From assembly GCA_044867345.1 (NCBI GenBank), contig JBIOUU010000119.1, forward strand, positions 1-15,639: DNA of 15,639 nucleotides, in the 5' to 3' direction. Source of the stretch: AC-69 sp044867345. GTDB taxonomy: Bacteria > Actinomycetota > UBA4738 > HRBIN12. Positions 14,730 through 15,639 of the stretch are shown here, piece by piece. Each line of letters opens with the position of its first letter. Position 1 is the first letter of the stretch. The translations under genes and the position numbers were made by a program. The notes under the pieces are model-generated. The model did no database searches, was not told where the DNA came from, and worked only from the letters and a program-made list of their open reading frames with translations.

Positions 14730-14933
14730 TTATCGTTCCAGGCGGAACCGGATCTCCACGTGCGTGTGGTACTCGGTGATCTTGTTGCCATCGACCACGG
14801 CCGAGGTCCCGAGGATGTCCATCCCCTCGATCCCCCGGATCGTCTTCGACGCCTCGTTCAGCGCCTGATGCGCTGCGTCCCTCCACGACTCCGATGACAC
14901 GCCGACCAGGTCGATCGTCTTGATGACCGCCAT
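14730..14933 (-). CDS. Dodecin family flavin-binding protein
   Basis: 67 residues, the normal dodecin size. Pattern: IKTIDLVGVSSESWRDAAHQ (4-23, first strand and helix), ALNEASKTIRGIEGMDIL (24-41), then two strands with VVDGNKITEYHTHVEIRFRL (46-65). Dodecins form hollow dodecamers that store or buffer flavins or CoA-type ligands in the cytosol. The residue where halophilic dodecin stacks flavin (a Trp in the IRGIEG..IL region) is not clearly kept; here M38 stands near it, so ligand choice is open. The start is firm because of a strong ribosome binding site. It lies between the DUF2090 gene and purA with 12-base gaps on both sides, so it is surely co-transcribed. Confidence 0.93.
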   Translation of the reverse strand: MAVIKTIDLVGVSSESWRDAAHQALNEASKTIRGIEGMDILGTSAVVDGNKITEYHTHVEIRFRLER

Positions 14934-14941
14934 CCCATCTC

Positions 14942-14947
14942 CCTCCT
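14942..14947 (-). promoter_or_regulatory. Strong ribosome binding site of the dodecin gene
   Basis: Minus-strand AGGAGG, eight bases before the dodecin ATG, fused to the stop codon of the preceding gene (TAGGAGG). It is the best Shine-Dalgarno sequence in the window and suggests dodecin is made at a higher rate than its neighbours. Confidence 0.8.
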
Positions 14948-15639
14948 AGCGTCCCTCGTACACGTCGATGAACCGTCGGTAGTTCGCCGAGATGCGGGCT
15001 GCTGCATCCTCGCGCTTGGCCGTGCCGTCGACGAACTCCTTCAGCGGGTTCCACCAGATCGTCCGGCCGATGGCGAACCCGATGTATCCGGGGACGCCGG
15101 CGCCCTGTCGGAGCCACTGGTCCACGGCGGCGTCGTCGGCCCCCCGGCCCAGGACGACGCAGGCCACCCTGTCCCGGCCGCCCACCCGGGTCTGCGTTGC
15201 GATTGCCTCGCAGTCCTCCCGCCGGTCCAGCCCCTCGATCTTCCAGACGTCCGGCTCGACCCCTGATCGTTGGAGCTCCGCGATGGCGGCCCGCATGAGT
15301 TCCGGGCGGAGCTCCTTGTCGAATCGGTCGGCGTCACCGGCGACCGATCCGAGCTGCTCCTCCGTCGCCGGGACCAGGAGCTCGAAGAGGAACTTCCGGC
15401 CCCGCTCGTGCAGCCAGTCGGACAACTCCCGCAGTCGCTTCGTCTGGCGCTCGTTCATCCCCCCGTCACCCGCCGGGTTGTACCTGACCAAGACCTTGGT
15501 GAAGGTGGGGTCGAACTCCTCGATGTGCTTGCCGTATTCGTCGCCGTACTCGAAGTCGAACTCGTCCTGGCCCGACTTCTCGACGGGCATGGCCAGGATC
15601 AGTCCGTCCCCCTTTGCCTGGCGGGCGATGGTGGCGCCG
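14946..15639 (-). CDS. DUF2090 (IolC C-terminal type) aldolase-like protein, 5' end outside window
   Basis: The frame is open to the window edge: before the Met at 15588-15590 it reads GATIARQAKGDGLILA, which matches the family, so that Met is internal. Visible family blocks are MPVEKSGQDEFDFEYGDEYG, FTKVLVRYNPAGDG, KFLFELLVPA, VWKIEGLD, ACVVLGRGADD and GFAIGRTIWWNP, ending at TAG 14946-14948. DUF2090 is a TIM-barrel, aldolase-like domain best known as the C-terminal part of long IolC proteins (5-dehydro-2-deoxygluconokinase with a deoxyketogluconate-phosphate aldolase role assigned by annotation). Whether a kinase domain is fused upstream cannot be seen. It is the first visible gene of the dodecin-pur run; its link with purines is unknown. 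Confidence 0.88.
   Translation of the reverse strand, partial: GATIARQAKGDGLILAMPVEKSGQDEFDFEYGDEYGKHIEEFDPTFTKVLVRYNPAGDGGMNERQTKRLRELSDWLHERGRKFLFELLVPATEEQLGSVAGDADRFDKELRPELMRAAIAELQRSGVEPDVWKIEGLDRREDCEAIATQTRVGGRDRVACVVLGRGADDAAVDQWLRQGAGVPGYIGFAIGRTIWWNPLKEFVDGTAKREDAAARISANYRRFIDVYEGR

Noticed and set aside
1..15639. A hidden defence system, prophage, CRISPR array, tRNA or insertion sequence
   Set aside because: Almost all sequence is accounted for by the listed genes. The largest gaps (158 and 228 bases) contain no repeat array, tRNA-like fold or transposase fragment that I can see.

Overview
The window looks like a chromosomal segment of a high-GC bacterium (roughly two-thirds G+C by eye, frequent GTG starts, genes packed end to end). 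The protein set (short PurL with separate PurS and PurQ, an actinobacterial-length PurC, an Rv0428c-like SH3 domain) suits an uncultured or little-studied actinobacterial lineage. That placement is inference; there is no rRNA or other firm taxonomic marker. I see no tRNA, rRNA, CRISPR array, insertion sequence or phage gene.

Layout: (1) Positions 1-1167, plus strand: the 3' end of a BtuF-type cobalamin-binding protein gene carrying an internal duplication, a 69-residue SH3-like protein, and a 3-aminobutyryl-CoA ammonia-lyase (Kal, lysine fermentation). (2) Positions 1181-1591, minus strand: a stand-alone response-regulator receiver protein that converges on kal with 13 bases between stop codons. 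(3) Positions 1750-3601, minus strand: two unrecognised envelope genes, a signal-peptide protein with a Ser/Thr-rich stalk and C-terminal membrane helix, then a single-span protein with a PsbP/Mog1-like outer domain. (4) Positions 3830-15639, minus strand: one long tight gene run, in transcription order a DUF2090 aldolase-like protein (start outside the window), dodecin, purA, purD, purE, purB, purC, purS, purQ, purL, purF, purM.

The pur run covers PRPP amination (PurF), GAR synthesis (PurD), FGAM synthesis (PurS/Q/L), AIR synthesis (PurM), AIR/N5-CAIR carboxylation chemistry (PurE), SAICAR synthesis (PurC), both adenylosuccinate-lyase steps (PurB) and the AMP branch (PurA). Most junctions are ATGA or GTGA stop/start overlaps, so translational coupling is likely. 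purN or purT, purK, purH and the GMP branch are not here. The promoter lies upstream of the window or in unseen sequence; no riboswitch is visible.

The most notable point is PurE. It sits in the operon and has the class I fold pattern, but its active-site loops are rewritten: the catalytic His of SAHRTP is replaced (SSSRNP) and the GSDSD phosphate loop is altered. The other points worth a second look are the duplicated C-lobe of the cobalamin-binding protein, the isolated kal near it, and the two-gene envelope unit.
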